Source: Halioglobus japonicus (GTDB lineage Bacteria; Pseudomonadota; Gammaproteobacteria; Pseudomonadales; Halieaceae). Taken from it: a stretch of DNA of 64,000 bases. Every line of letters begins with the position of its first letter. The first letter of the stretch is position 1. Below the pieces are notes generated by a model, which worked only from the letters and a program-made list of their open reading frames with translations, was not told the origin of the DNA and did not search any database. Where the stretch lies: assembly GCF_001983995.1 (NCBI RefSeq), contig NZ_CP019450.1, positions 3,162,001 to 3,226,000 on the forward strand, given 5' to 3'. Below, in pieces: positions 28,939 to 37,857 of this stretch. Both the position numbers and the translations under genes were made by a program.

Positions 28939-30900
28939 ATGCGCTCTCTCACCCTACTCTCCAGTGCGGCTTTGCTCGCGTCCTTCGCGCACACCAGCAC
29001 CGCCCAGCCCTGCGATAATCACGACCCGCTGCGCCGACCTCACTTTGGCGACACCCATGTACACACAGCCTGGTCGTTTGACGCCCGCTCACAGGACACC
29101 CGCAACAAGCCGGATGCGGCCTACCGTTTTGCCAAAGGAGAGGCGCTGGGTATCAAACCCTACGACGAGAATGACAAGCCTTTGCGCACGATCAAGATTG
29201 ACCGGGCACTGGATTTCACCGCGGTCACTGATCACTCGGAGTTCATGGGCGAGATGCGCATGTGTAATGTGCAAGGCTCGCCAGGCTACTGGCACCCGGT
29301 ATGCATGGCACATCGCTACGTCCCCAGCACCACCTTTGCCACGCTGGCCGCTATGGGTCTAAGCGGCAAGATGCGTTGGAGCAGCATGTGCGGTGACAAT
29401 CACGAGGTCTGCCTGGAGCAGGCGACCAACACCTGGGCCGACGTGCAGCGCGCCGCCGAAGAAGCCTATGACCGCAGCTCCGACTGCAGTTTCACCAGCT
29501 TCATCGCCTATGAATGGACAGCGTCCGTCGGCTCGGGCCAGAACCTGCATCACAATGTCGTATTCAAGAACGATAAGGTGCCCGACTACGCACTGTCCTG
29601 GATCGACACACCCTCCCAGGTAGACTTATGGAACTACCTGGAAAACGAGTGTGTGGCCAACAACCCCGGCTGTGATGCGGTGGTTATCCCGCACAACTCC
29701 AATCTCAGTGGCGGCCTCATGTTTGAAACTGCTCGCCTGGAAAACTCCACTACTCCCCCCGAGCCTGTCACTCGTGAAGAAGCCGAGCGCCGCGCGCGCT
29801 GGAACACGCTGTTCGAGGTGATGCAGCACAAGGGCTCATCAGAATGTGACAGCCGCCTGCCAGTGTGGTCCGAAGATGAGTACTGTGATTTTGAAAAACT
29901 GAACTACGATACCTTCGGCGGCAAAGACAGCGGCACCCCCGGCGGGCTGCCACTATCGTGGCTGGCACGGCTTGCGCCTGAAGAGGATCAGCCCGTCACC
30001 AAGAAGCCCGATGCCTCAAACTTCCTGCGCTACGCGCTGAAAAAAGGTCTGCAGCAACAGGAAGAACTCGGCGTAAACAGCTTCAAGTACGGCCTGGTGT
30101 CCAGCACCGATACGCACATTGCTGCTCCCGGCCTGGCTATGGAGAAGAACCACCCGGGCCACGGCGGCGCCGGCATGGGTGCAGGTGACGGTGTGCCCGT
30201 GGGCCTGCCTGACGAACTCGAGTACGGCCCCGGCGGCCTTGCCGTGTTGTACGCCGAGGAAAACACCCGTGAATCCCTGTTCGCCGCAATGCAGCGCCGC
30301 GAAGCCTATGCCACCAGTGGCACCCGCCCTGTTCTGCGCTTCTTCGGTGGCTGGGATTACCCGGAAGACGTATGCAGCGCACCTGACATGGTCGCCCAGG
30401 GCTACGAGGGTGGCGTACCCATGGGCGGCGATATGGCCGCACCGGACGCCGACAACACGGCACCACGCTTTATTGTCTCGGCCGTGGCGGATGCGGGCAC
30501 CGATGAGTATCCCGGCATGCCGCTACAGCGCCTGCAGTTGATCAAACGTTGGTATGAAGACGGTGAACTGCACGAGAAGGTGCTGAATGTTGCCGGTGCT
30601 GACAACGACGCCACGGTCGATATCAATACCTGCGAAACCCAGGGCGCGGGCCACGGACAGCTGTGCAGCGTCTGGCAGGACAACGATTTCGATCCTGAGG
30701 CACAGGCGTTTTACTACACCCGGGTACTGGAAAACCCAACCTGTCGTTGGAGCCAGCTAATCTGTGTCGACGCCGGCGTACGCTGCGACGACCCGGCCAC
30801 GATTCCCGCAGGCATGGAAAACTGCTGCGCGGCAGATCACAAGAAAGTCATCCAGGAGCGGGCCTGGAGTTCGCCGATCTGGCACACGCCGGAAGCCTGA
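28939..30900 (+). CDS. Secreted DUF3604 protein (PHP-like metal-dependent enzyme)
   Basis: 653 residues from the ATG at 28939; a start 12 codons earlier would place charged residues before the signal peptide (MRSLTLLSSAALLASFAHTS). FGDTHVHTAWSFDAR near residue 37 and FTAVTDHSEFMGEM near 94 are HxH and DH metal-site motifs typical of the PHP superfamily, and SSTDTHIAAPG near 392 and SGTRPVLRFF near 465 complete the DUF3604 pattern. Many Cys suggest disulfides. The reaction is unknown; hydrolysis of a phosphoester or related bond is only suggested by the fold. It follows a TonB receptor on the same strand. Confidence 0.88.
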   Translation: MRSLTLLSSAALLASFAHTSTAQPCDNHDPLRRPHFGDTHVHTAWSFDARSQDTRNKPDAAYRFAKGEALGIKPYDENDKPLRTIKIDRALDFTAVTDHSEFMGEMRMCNVQGSPGYWHPVCMAHRYVPSTTFATLAAMGLSGKMRWSSMCGDNHEVCLEQATNTWADVQRAAEEAYDRSSDCSFTSFIAYEWTASVGSGQNLHHNVVFKNDKVPDYALSWIDTPSQVDLWNYLENECVANNPGCDAVVIPHNSNLSGGLMFETARLENSTTPPEPVTREEAERRARWNTLFEVMQHKGSSECDSRLPVWSEDEYCDFEKLNYDTFGGKDSGTPGGLPLSWLARLAPEEDQPVTKKPDASNFLRYALKKGLQQQEELGVNSFKYGLVSSTDTHIAAPGLAMEKNHPGHGGAGMGAGDGVPVGLPDELEYGPGGLAVLYAEENTRESLFAAMQRREAYATSGTRPVLRFFGGWDYPEDVCSAPDMVAQGYEGGVPMGGDMAAPDADNTAPRFIVSAVADAGTDEYPGMPLQRLQLIKRWYEDGELHEKVLNVAGADNDATVDINTCETQGAGHGQLCSVWQDNDFDPEAQAFYYTRVLENPTCRWSQLICVDAGVRCDDPATIPAGMENCCAADHKKVIQERAWSSPIWHTPEA

Positions 30901-30902
30901 GT

Positions 30903-31400
30903 TCAACCCGCCTGCTGGGCGCCGTCACCGGCGCCCACGAGAACATCCTCAAGAATTTCTATCTCTCGCGACAGCTCGCGCGAGAGATTTATCATCAGCA
31001 ACCCAAAGTCCGCCGGGTACTCCACATGCAGGCGATAAAACAGCGTTTTGTCGATGTTCAGCCACAGTGTGTCCTTAACAGCGACATCGGTGCCGTTGTG
31101 CTCAATCATGCCAATCATAAGATCGAAACCGACCTGATCGCCGGGGCAATAGTAGCGGGTCAGCACCTCACAGGTATCGCCGCGCTTATAAAACGCCGTC
31201 TTACCTGAGAGCACCACCTGGAAATCGTCCGCCGGCTCTTCAATTCGCTCCAACTTCTCGCCCTGAGCCAGAAACTGGATCTCGCCATCCCACAACAGGG
31301 TTTCAATGGCCTCATCAGAAAGCGCGCCAAAGGTGGCCAACTCACGAAAATACGGCAGCCCGTATTGAGCCAGCACGTCGGCCGCGGAACGCGTCTCCAT
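30903..31400 (-). CDS. Cyclic-nucleotide-binding-domain protein
   Basis: 165 residues. The core is a cNMP-type beta-roll (FGALSDEAIETLLWDGEIQFLAQGEKL near residue 24; DFQVVLSGKTAFYKRGD near 58; YCPGDQVGFDLMIGM near 84), with a C-terminal amphipathic helix (LLMINLSRELSREIEILEDVL). There is no DNA-binding domain, so it is a sensor or targeting domain alone. Conserved cAMP-contact Arg/Glu residues are not obvious, so a ligand cannot be named. It lies 13 bases after the DUF442 gene on the same strand and converges with the DUF3604 gene. Confidence 0.75.
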   Translation of the reverse strand: METRSAADVLAQYGLPYFRELATFGALSDEAIETLLWDGEIQFLAQGEKLERIEEPADDFQVVLSGKTAFYKRGDTCEVLTRYYCPGDQVGFDLMIGMIEHNGTDVAVKDTLWLNIDKTLFYRLHVEYPADFGLLMINLSRELSREIEILEDVLVGAGDGAQQAG

Positions 31401-31413
31401 GGCCGCAGCCCGC

Positions 31414-31818
31414 CTAGATGACCCGGGCAGCCATGCTCAGATCAAAACCGATGCCGCGAGCCTGGGCGGCGGCCTCGTCCTGAGCATCGACATCGCGGGT
31501 CACCACCCACAGGTTAGTGCAGCGCGTGCCGGTGCGACAAAACGCAAACACGGGACGGTCTTCATCGTCGAAAAAGTCCGCCATTTGATCCACTGCGGGG
31601 CCGGGAAAGTCCATCGCGGTCACCGGCAGGTAGTGGTACTCCAAACCCGCCGCCTTTGCCGCTGCGGCAATATCTGCGCTGCTGGGCTGGCCGGGCTCCT
31701 CACCGTCGGGCCGATTGTTGATCAACACCTTGAAACCGGCCTCAGCAATCTGGGGAATAATCTCCGGGCGAATCTGGCCGGCAACGCCGACCGTAGGGGA
31801 AAGTTTGTAAACGTTCAT
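31414..31818 (-). CDS. TIGR01244/DUF442 phosphatase-fold protein
   Basis: 134 residues. The protein has a tyrosine-phosphatase-like fold with active-site loop FAFCRTGTRCTNLW near residue 92 (CxxGxRC variant) and an upstream Asp in PVTAMDFPG near 66. Related domains are fused to sulfide-oxidation enzymes (Blh) in other bacteria, so a sulfur-transfer role is often proposed; phosphatase activity is the alternative. Its operon partner is the cyclic-nucleotide-binding protein downstream. The start has a GAGGTATCA ribosome site. Confidence 0.82.
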   Translation of the reverse strand: MNVYKLSPTVGVAGQIRPEIIPQIAEAGFKVLINNRPDGEEPGQPSSADIAAAAKAAGLEYHYLPVTAMDFPGPAVDQMADFFDDEDRPVFAFCRTGTRCTNLWVVTRDVDAQDEAAAQARGIGFDLSMAARVI

Positions 31819-31918
31819 TGATACCTCCGATTGAGGCGTTATAGCAGAGCAATGCCAAGGGTGCCAGTCACGCTGCTGAAGAAGCAGCCCTGCGGCTAAT
31901 ACCTGAACGTAGCTTTAC

Positions 31919-32725
31919 TTACTCACCGCTGAACTCAGGCGCACGCTTTTCACGAAATGCACGGGTGCCCTCGCGCGCATCCTTGCTCATCATAATGTCC
32001 GCGGCCTGGCCCATTTCAAAACCAAAGGCCTCTGCCCAGGGCTGGGTATGGGTTTCCAGCGCGGTACGCTTAATCGCCTGCAGCGCCAGCGGCGCCTGTG
32101 CACAAATGGCATCCGCATAGTACTCGGCGCGCGCCTGAAGATCCGACAGGGGCACCACTTCCGACACCAGCCCCATGGCCAGCGCTTCCCCTGCACTCAC
32201 CGGTGCGCCGCCGAGCAGAATCTTCATCGCGTGGGCCCAGGGCAACTGCCGTGTCAGGCGCACCATGGAACCGGCACCGGGAACAATACCCAGTTTCGGC
32301 TCAGGCAGCGCAAACTGGGCATGCTCAGCGGCAATGCGAATGTCAGTCGCCTGGATCAGCTCAGTGCCGCCGCCCAGCGCCCGGCCATTAATCGCGGCCA
32401 CCACCGGCTTGTACAACGGTTCTCCCTTCAACATCACCTTATCGGAAATCAGCGGGTCGTTCTTGAGGCGTTCTTCCAGTTCCGAGGTGGGCTCACGAGC
32501 ACCAGTCCACAGCGGGATAACATCGCCAAGGTCTCCGCCGCAGCAGAAGTCTTCATCGCCCGCCGCCGTGACAACCGCCACCCGGATATCGGTGTCTGCA
32601 CGCACCTCATCCCAGGCGTCCGCCAGGCCGACAAAGGCCTCGCCGTTGAGCGTATTTTTTGCCTCGGGGCGGTTGAGAGTAATCCAGGCCTGGTGGCCGC
32701 GTTTTTCGAATTGTATGGCGCTCAT
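31919..32725 (-). CDS. Enoyl-CoA hydratase/isomerase (crotonase family)
   Basis: 268 residues from the ATG at 32725 (MSAIQFEKRGHQAWITLNRP); the open frame extends 36 codons further without likeness. Crotonase marks are the oxyanion-hole segment FCCGGDLGDV near residue 61, NGRALGGGTELIQATDIRIA near 110, and FALPEPKLGIVPGAG near 134, where one catalytic Glu is present. It probably hydrates or isomerises a 2-enoyl-CoA; the natural chain is unknown. It is next to a TauE-type exporter on the same strand but not obviously linked to it. Confidence 0.88.
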   Translation of the reverse strand: MSAIQFEKRGHQAWITLNRPEAKNTLNGEAFVGLADAWDEVRADTDIRVAVVTAAGDEDFCCGGDLGDVIPLWTGAREPTSELEERLKNDPLISDKVMLKGEPLYKPVVAAINGRALGGGTELIQATDIRIAAEHAQFALPEPKLGIVPGAGSMVRLTRQLPWAHAMKILLGGAPVSAGEALAMGLVSEVVPLSDLQARAEYYADAICAQAPLALQAIKRTALETHTQPWAEAFGFEMGQAADIMMSKDAREGTRAFREKRAPEFSGE

Positions 32726-32808
32726 AGCGGTAGTTCCCGACGTAAGAACAGTTAGCCTAGTCAGCGCTGCACCATTCCACCATGCCGGACGCGGCCAATT
32801 TTTTTGCC

Positions 32809-33561
32809 CTACACACCGGTAACGCCCTCCCACAACAGCTTGGCACCCACCACCAGCAGGAAGAAACTGATGATGCGGTAATACACGGCCGGCTCAGAGC
32901 GACGCACCAGATAGTGTCCGATACGCACGCCTACCGGGGCCAGAGGCACCAGTGCCAGGGAGTAAAGCAAGTTGTCGGCGCTGAACTGTCCGAGCAAGGT
33001 GTACGGCACCAGTTTGACCACATTCACCACGGCAAAAAAAAGCCCCGCCGTACCGGCGAACAACAGCGGCGCGAGGCCCTTGGGCATAAGATACATGGTA
33101 AAAGGCGGCCCGCCGGCGTGAATGCTGAAGCTGGTAAAGCCGGCCACGGTACCGTACAGCGTGCCCGCCACTGGGTTGTGCTTGCGCTGCACATCTGCGC
33201 GCATCGCGAACAGGCTCTGCAGGCCAAACAACAGGGAAATGGCTCCCACCATAATGCGCATATAGCTATCGTTCATAGCATCAGCGCTGAGGTAGCCGAG
33301 CAAAATGCCGAAAATTGCCCCCGGCAACAACACCCTCAGGGCAAGGCGATCGTAATGCCCCCAATAGGTGCGCACTACAAAAAAATCCATGACAACCAGA
33401 ATGGGCAGCATAATGGCAGCAGCCTGGGTCGGCGGCATAACAAGCGCCATCATGGGCACCGACAACACCGCTACCGAACCGCCAAAACCGCCCTTGGAAA
33501 TGCCGTACAGCAGCACAGCCGGAATACTGACCAGATAAAACGCGGGATCTGTCAGCATCAT
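32809..33561 (-). CDS. TauE/SafE family sulfite/anion exporter-like membrane protein
   Basis: 250 residues with seven to eight hydrophobic segments. Typical family stretches are ISKGGFGGSVAVLSVPMMAL near residue 20, MPPTQAAAIMLPILVVMDFF near 43, and HAGGPPFTMYLMPKGL near 149. The TauE/SafE (DUF81) family exports sulfite, sulfoacetate or other small anions; the substrate here is unknown. It lies 10 bases after purC on the same strand, so it may be expressed with it, but a functional link is not suggested by the sequence. Confidence 0.85.
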   Translation of the reverse strand: MMLTDPAFYLVSIPAVLLYGISKGGFGGSVAVLSVPMMALVMPPTQAAAIMLPILVVMDFFVVRTYWGHYDRLALRVLLPGAIFGILLGYLSADAMNDSYMRIMVGAISLLFGLQSLFAMRADVQRKHNPVAGTLYGTVAGFTSFSIHAGGPPFTMYLMPKGLAPLLFAGTAGLFFAVVNVVKLVPYTLLGQFSADNLLYSLALVPLAPVGVRIGHYLVRRSEPAVYYRIISFFLLVVGAKLLWEGVTGV

Positions 33562-33571
33562 GAATCGGCGC

Positions 33572-34675
33572 CTAGTCGATCAGGCCAAACTCGTCCCTGA
33601 GCACAGCAATAATCTCGGCCTTGGGATTAGCAGAAATATCCACGGGCTTGCCGATAATCTTCTCGGCTATGCCTGTATAGGTTACGGATACATCCATTAG
33701 TACGTCCGCGGGCAGTGCGTTGTCTGCCGCGAGCGCTGTGCGCTCGGCCATGCGATCTTTGTTCAGCAGAATGTCGGGGTCGGGAAAGTGGTTGAGCAAT
33801 AACTGGCGGAAACTCTCCTTGGAGTTTTCGACCACCCTACCCTCGCGCCTGGCCGGCCCATCCCAGATCCGCGACGAATCAGGCGTGCCCACCTCGTCCA
33901 TGTAAATCAGCTTCTCGTTGCCCGCCTTGTCGGTGACATAGCCAAATTCAAACTTGGTATCGACAAAGATCTGGTCAAGCGCGACCAACTGGTCGCTGAT
34001 CAGGGCAAAGCCCTCCGTGAGCAACTGCTCATAGCGATATACATCCGCGGCTGACCGAAGATTGAAGGCGGCATAGTTGTTCTCGATATCGCTGCGCGTG
34101 ATGTTCACGTCATCCACCGCAGGTACCCCGGGAATACCCTCAAGAATTCCCTTGGTCGATGGTGTAATCAGTAACTGCGGCAGCTTTTGATCCTTCTCCA
34201 GACCATCGGGTATCGAAATACCGCAAAACTCCCGTTCGCCATTGGCGTAAGAGCGCCACATGGAACCGGTAATATACTGCCGGGCAATCGCTTCGATCAT
34301 CACAGGCTTGGCTTTCTGCACTATCCACACCAGTGGGTGGGGAATTTCGAGAATGTGGCTATCGGCCAGGCCCTGGTTGCGGAAACACTCAAACCAGTGA
34401 TTCGAAATGGCATTGAGCGCGGCGCCCTTGCCTGGCACGCCGGCCATCCCCCCCTCGCCATGCCAGATGCAGTCAAAGGCGGAGATTCGATCCGAGATAA
34501 CCATAATTGCCAGGGGCGCATTTGCCGGAACATCGTAGCCACGCTCCTGCACCAGGCGGGCGCTGTCCTCATCCGTCAACCAATACACTGAGCGCACCTT
34601 GCCACTGTGCACAGGCGCGCCTGTACGTATGGGGAGATCGTTGTTCACAGCCATCACTTGTTGGGCAAGACTCAT
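33572..34675 (-). CDS. purC: SAICAR synthetase PurC (long form)
   Basis: 367 residues from the ATG at 34675, with AGGTGA nine bases upstream; a start three codons earlier would abut that site. It shows [19 protein letters not shown] near residue 24, [16 protein letters not shown] near 57, [21 protein letters not shown] near 108, and DTKFEFGYV near 236. It ligates aspartate to CAIR in de novo purine synthesis. The length is that of the Vibrio/Shewanella-type long PurC rather than the 237-residue E. coli form. It stands apart from other pur genes. Confidence 0.93.
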   Translation of the reverse strand: MSLAQQVMAVNNDLPIRTGAPVHSGKVRSVYWLTDEDSARLVQERGYDVPANAPLAIMVISDRISAFDCIWHGEGGMAGVPGKGAALNAISNHWFECFRNQGLADSHILEIPHPLVWIVQKAKPVMIEAIARQYITGSMWRSYANGEREFCGISIPDGLEKDQKLPQLLITPSTKGILEGIPGVPAVDDVNITRSDIENNYAAFNLRSAADVYRYEQLLTEGFALISDQLVALDQIFVDTKFEFGYVTDKAGNEKLIYMDEVGTPDSSRIWDGPARREGRVVENSKESFRQLLLNHFPDPDILLNKDRMAERTALAADNALPADVLMDVSVTYTGIAEKIIGKPVDISANPKAEIIAVLRDEFGLID

Positions 34676-34906
34676 AAGGAACATTCACCTGGTTGCAGCA
34701 CACGAACAGGGCTTCGTAGCCCTCTATGGAAGCGCGCATTCTAGCAGAGCCATCACGGGCCCGGCGAGCGTTGCCGGCTTTGTCATAACTGTGCCATACC
34801 AGCAGCCGCAAATATCCGCACTCAAGCCTGACAAGCTACCCCCAGCCTCGCTACAATAGGCGCCCAAGGACCTCGCCGTATGTGGTCCAGCAGGAAATGA
34901 ATAACG

Positions 34907-35335
34907 ATGAATCAACCACAAACTCCCTATCAGATACTTGGTGAACCAGGCATTCGCAATCTCACCAGCACCTTCTATGACATCATGGACGAGCACCCCG
35001 AGCTCACTAGGCTGCGGGCGATGCACGCGGCCGACCTGGGGCCCATGAAGGAAAAGCTCGCCGACTACCTGATCGGCTGGATGGGCGGGCCACCGCTGTA
35101 CGCCGACAAGCACGGCACGGTCTGCATGACCGAACCCCATGAGCCCTACCACATCGGTCCCGAGGAGCGAGATCAGTGGTTGCAATGTATGGATCTGGCA
35201 CTGGAGCGCACCGGCGCTTCCGATGAATTGATCCAAATGCTCAAACACCCCATGTTCCGCGTGGCTGACGCGGTGCGCAATCGCGAGGGGCCGGCGGCCT
35301 CTGCTACCAATCCCAACATTATCGCGTCACACTAA
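34907..35335 (+). CDS. Group II truncated haemoglobin
   Basis: 142 residues. The globin helices are recognisable: TFYDIMDEHPELTRLRAMH near residue 23, DYLIGWMGGPPLYADKHG near 53, then PHEPYHIGPEERDQWLQCM near 77 with the proximal His (PYHIG) and the Trp of helix G (RDQWL) that marks group II. Such proteins bind O2 or NO and often act in nitrosative or oxidative defence. It ends five bases before a TonB receptor on the same strand, so the two form an operon. Confidence 0.9.
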   Translation: MNQPQTPYQILGEPGIRNLTSTFYDIMDEHPELTRLRAMHAADLGPMKEKLADYLIGWMGGPPLYADKHGTVCMTEPHEPYHIGPEERDQWLQCMDLALERTGASDELIQMLKHPMFRVADAVRNREGPAASATNPNIIASH

Positions 35336-35339
35336 TCTT

Positions 35340-37376
35340 ATGAGTTATCGACTACCGCTGGCTGCGGCTGTATTGCTTTGCACCCTCAACCCGACTTTCG
35401 CCGACGAATTGGTAGAGGAGCAAGTGCTGGTTACCGCCACCCGCCTGCCCACCAATGCCGACAACCTGCCCCTGAGCTGGTCCAGTATCGATCAGCAGGC
35501 CATTAACCTGGCCGGCCAGGTCCACATCAACGAGTTGATGCAACAGGTACCGGGTGCCTGGATCAGTCGCGGCAATGGCCAGGAAAGTCTGCCTTCATTG
35601 CGCTCGCCGGTACTCACCGGTGCGGGTAGCTGTGGTGCATTTTACATGGCTGCCGATGGCATTGCCCTGCGTGCACCCGGTTTTTGTAACGTGAACCAAT
35701 TGTTTGACGCCAACACTGAACAGGCCGGCGCTATTGAAGTCATCAAAGGACCGGCAACGGCTCTGTATGGTTCCAATGCCATGCACGGTGTCATCAATAT
35801 ACTGAGTGCAGCCCCAGACGTTCCAGAGCACAGTATTGCCTTGGAGGCCGGGCCACACGACTACTACCGCGGCAAGTACCGCTATGCCGGCAGCGCGGGG
35901 GCTCACAAGTTCGGCATCAGCTTCAACGGCACCAGCGACGGCGGCTACAAAGCTGACTCAGGTTTTGACCAACAGAAACTTACCCTGCGCGATGATTATC
36001 AGGGCGAAAACTGGAGCATCACCTCAGTACTGGATTATGCCAATCTGAATCAGGAAACTGCCGGGTTCATTACCGGCTATAAGGCTTACGCCGACGAAGA
36101 CCTGAAAGATACCAACCCCAATCCTGAAGCCTATCGAGATGCGCGATCGGTGCGCGCCTACAGCCGCATGAGCCGCGATCTGGACGGGCAGAATACGCTG
36201 GTCGTTACGCCTTACTTGCGTGACAACAGCATGGAATTCCTCATGCACTTTCTGCCCTGGCAGCCGGTCGAGGAAAACGGCCACACCAGCCTGGGCCTGC
36301 AGAGTGCACTGCACACAGAGGCTGGTAACTGGGCCTGGACTAATGGCGCCGACCTCGATTACACCGACGGCTGGCTGAAGGAAACCCAGGCAGAGCCCTT
36401 CAGCCCCAATCAGCCTGCCGGCGTGCACTACGATTATCAGGTCGACGCACTGAGTGCAGCGTTATTCAGCCAGGCCACCTGGGCGGCCGAGCGCCTCGAG
36501 CTCTCTGGCGGCGCGCGCCTTGAATACAACCGCTACGACTACAACAATCGCACTGACGACGGTCCGGCCTGCAGCCCGGAAGCATCTGCCTGTCGCTTTT
36601 ATCGTCCCGCCGACCGCGAGGACGATTTCACCGGCCTGTCACTCAATGCCGGTGTCAACTACCAGTGGCTCGATGATCACAGTGCCTATCTGCGTCTGGC
36701 GCGAGGTTTCCGCGCGCCTCAGGCGACGGAGCTCTACCGTCTGCAGTCCGGCCAGGAGGTCGCCGACCTGGATGAGGAAGAACTGGACAGCATCGAGATG
36801 GGGCTGCGCGGCAACATCACAGACAAGTTCAGCTATACCGCGTCGCTGTACTACATGGAGAAAGACGAAGTCATTTTCCAGGATGCCAATCGTCAGAACG
36901 TCAGTGGAGCCAGCACGGAGCACCAGGGGTTGGAACTTTCAATTGACTACAGCTTTACCGAGAACTGGTACTTGAATGCGGTCGCTTCCGTAGCCCGCCA
37001 CCGCTATGCCAGCGCTATCGAGCTGCTCGGTTCCAGCGGCGACATAAAAGGTAACGACATCGACACCGCACCACGCCATACGGGCAGCGCGCGCCTTGGG
37101 TGGAACTTCAACGATAGTAGCACCGCGGAACTGGAGTGGATTTATCTGGGCTCGCACTATCTGGAGCCAGACAACCAGCACAAGTACGATGGCCACGAAC
37201 TGGTTAACCTGAGGGTAAGTTCAGCGTTCAACGAGAGCTGGTCGGGGGCTTTGCGCGTCACCAACCTGCTTGACGAAGACTACGCTGAACGGGCCGATTT
37301 CGGTTTTGGCAGTTATCGATATTTTGTGGGAGAGCCCCTGGGTGTGTACGCAGAAGTGCGCTACAGCCTGCGCTGA
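35340..37376 (+). CDS. TonB-dependent receptor linked to the truncated haemoglobin
   Basis: 678 residues with a signal peptide (MSYRLPLAAAVLLCTLNPTFA). The TonB-box/plug region EEQVLVTATRLPT near residue 25 is followed by INELMQQVPGAWISRGNGQ and EVIKGPATALYGSNAMHGVINI near 139. The barrel ends GVYAEVRYSLR. A Cys pair in the plug (GAGSCGAFY, PGFCNVN) could form a disulfide. It resembles BtuB/siderophore-class receptors, but the ligand is unknown. It follows the globin gene after only four bases, which suggests haem or iron physiology; this is inference. Confidence 0.9.
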   Translation: MSYRLPLAAAVLLCTLNPTFADELVEEQVLVTATRLPTNADNLPLSWSSIDQQAINLAGQVHINELMQQVPGAWISRGNGQESLPSLRSPVLTGAGSCGAFYMAADGIALRAPGFCNVNQLFDANTEQAGAIEVIKGPATALYGSNAMHGVINILSAAPDVPEHSIALEAGPHDYYRGKYRYAGSAGAHKFGISFNGTSDGGYKADSGFDQQKLTLRDDYQGENWSITSVLDYANLNQETAGFITGYKAYADEDLKDTNPNPEAYRDARSVRAYSRMSRDLDGQNTLVVTPYLRDNSMEFLMHFLPWQPVEENGHTSLGLQSALHTEAGNWAWTNGADLDYTDGWLKETQAEPFSPNQPAGVHYDYQVDALSAALFSQATWAAERLELSGGARLEYNRYDYNNRTDDGPACSPEASACRFYRPADREDDFTGLSLNAGVNYQWLDDHSAYLRLARGFRAPQATELYRLQSGQEVADLDEEELDSIEMGLRGNITDKFSYTASLYYMEKDEVIFQDANRQNVSGASTEHQGLELSIDYSFTENWYLNAVASVARHRYASAIELLGSSGDIKGNDIDTAPRHTGSARLGWNFNDSSTAELEWIYLGSHYLEPDNQHKYDGHELVNLRVSSAFNESWSGALRVTNLLDEDYAERADFGFGSYRYFVGEPLGVYAEVRYSLR

Positions 37377-37856
37377 TCAGCCCCGTTCCAGGGCCATCAT
37401 CAAATCCTTGAATTTGGCCTGATTTTCTTCCGAGAGGCCCATCAACACACGATGGGCCTCGATCACCTTGGCCTTCACAGTTGCCTCGCTACCCGTGACC
37501 TGCGGCAGTTCCTGAATATCTTTGGGACTGGCACAGGCCTCTTCGCGCAATTCAAACAGGCGCTGGAACCCCATACTTTTCAGCAGGCGATTAATCCCCG
37601 GCTCGCAGGAGAAGATGGCGGGCTGAAAGTCGTACTTTTCCTTCACGTTAATGGCCAACTTGGCCAGCAGACCCAGCGTTGTACTGTCGATACCCTCAGC
37701 ATCGCACAAATCCACCCAGACACTCGTAAACTCAGGGTCTTCGAACATGGTATGAAAGTATTCTTCGATGGTAGTGCACAACGTCACACGCACATCACCT
37801 TTCATCCGGATGACGTAGGCGCCGTCGTGGCTCGCCGCAAGAATTCTTCCGTCCAT
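37377..37856 (-). CDS. rssC: Anti-sigma factor antagonist, STAS domain (RssC/HsbA-like)
   Basis: 159 residues from the ATG at 37856, one base after the phosphatase gene stop; the frame opens earlier but overlaps that gene. The STAS core has VIRMKGDVRVTLC near residue 15 and the phosphorylation loop DAEGIDSTTLGLLAKL near 52, with Ser58 as the likely phosphosite. A C-terminal helical extension of about 50 residues is present, as in Pseudomonas HsbA/RssC. The partner phosphatase encoded upstream would dephosphorylate it, and so control an anti-sigma factor that is not encoded in this window. Confidence 0.85.
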   Translation of the reverse strand: MDGRILAASHDGAYVIRMKGDVRVTLCTTIEEYFHTMFEDPEFTSVWVDLCDAEGIDSTTLGLLAKLAINVKEKYDFQPAIFSCEPGINRLLKSMGFQRLFELREEACASPKDIQELPQVTGSEATVKAKVIEAHRVLMGLSEENQAKFKDLMMALERG

Positions 37857-37857
37857 C

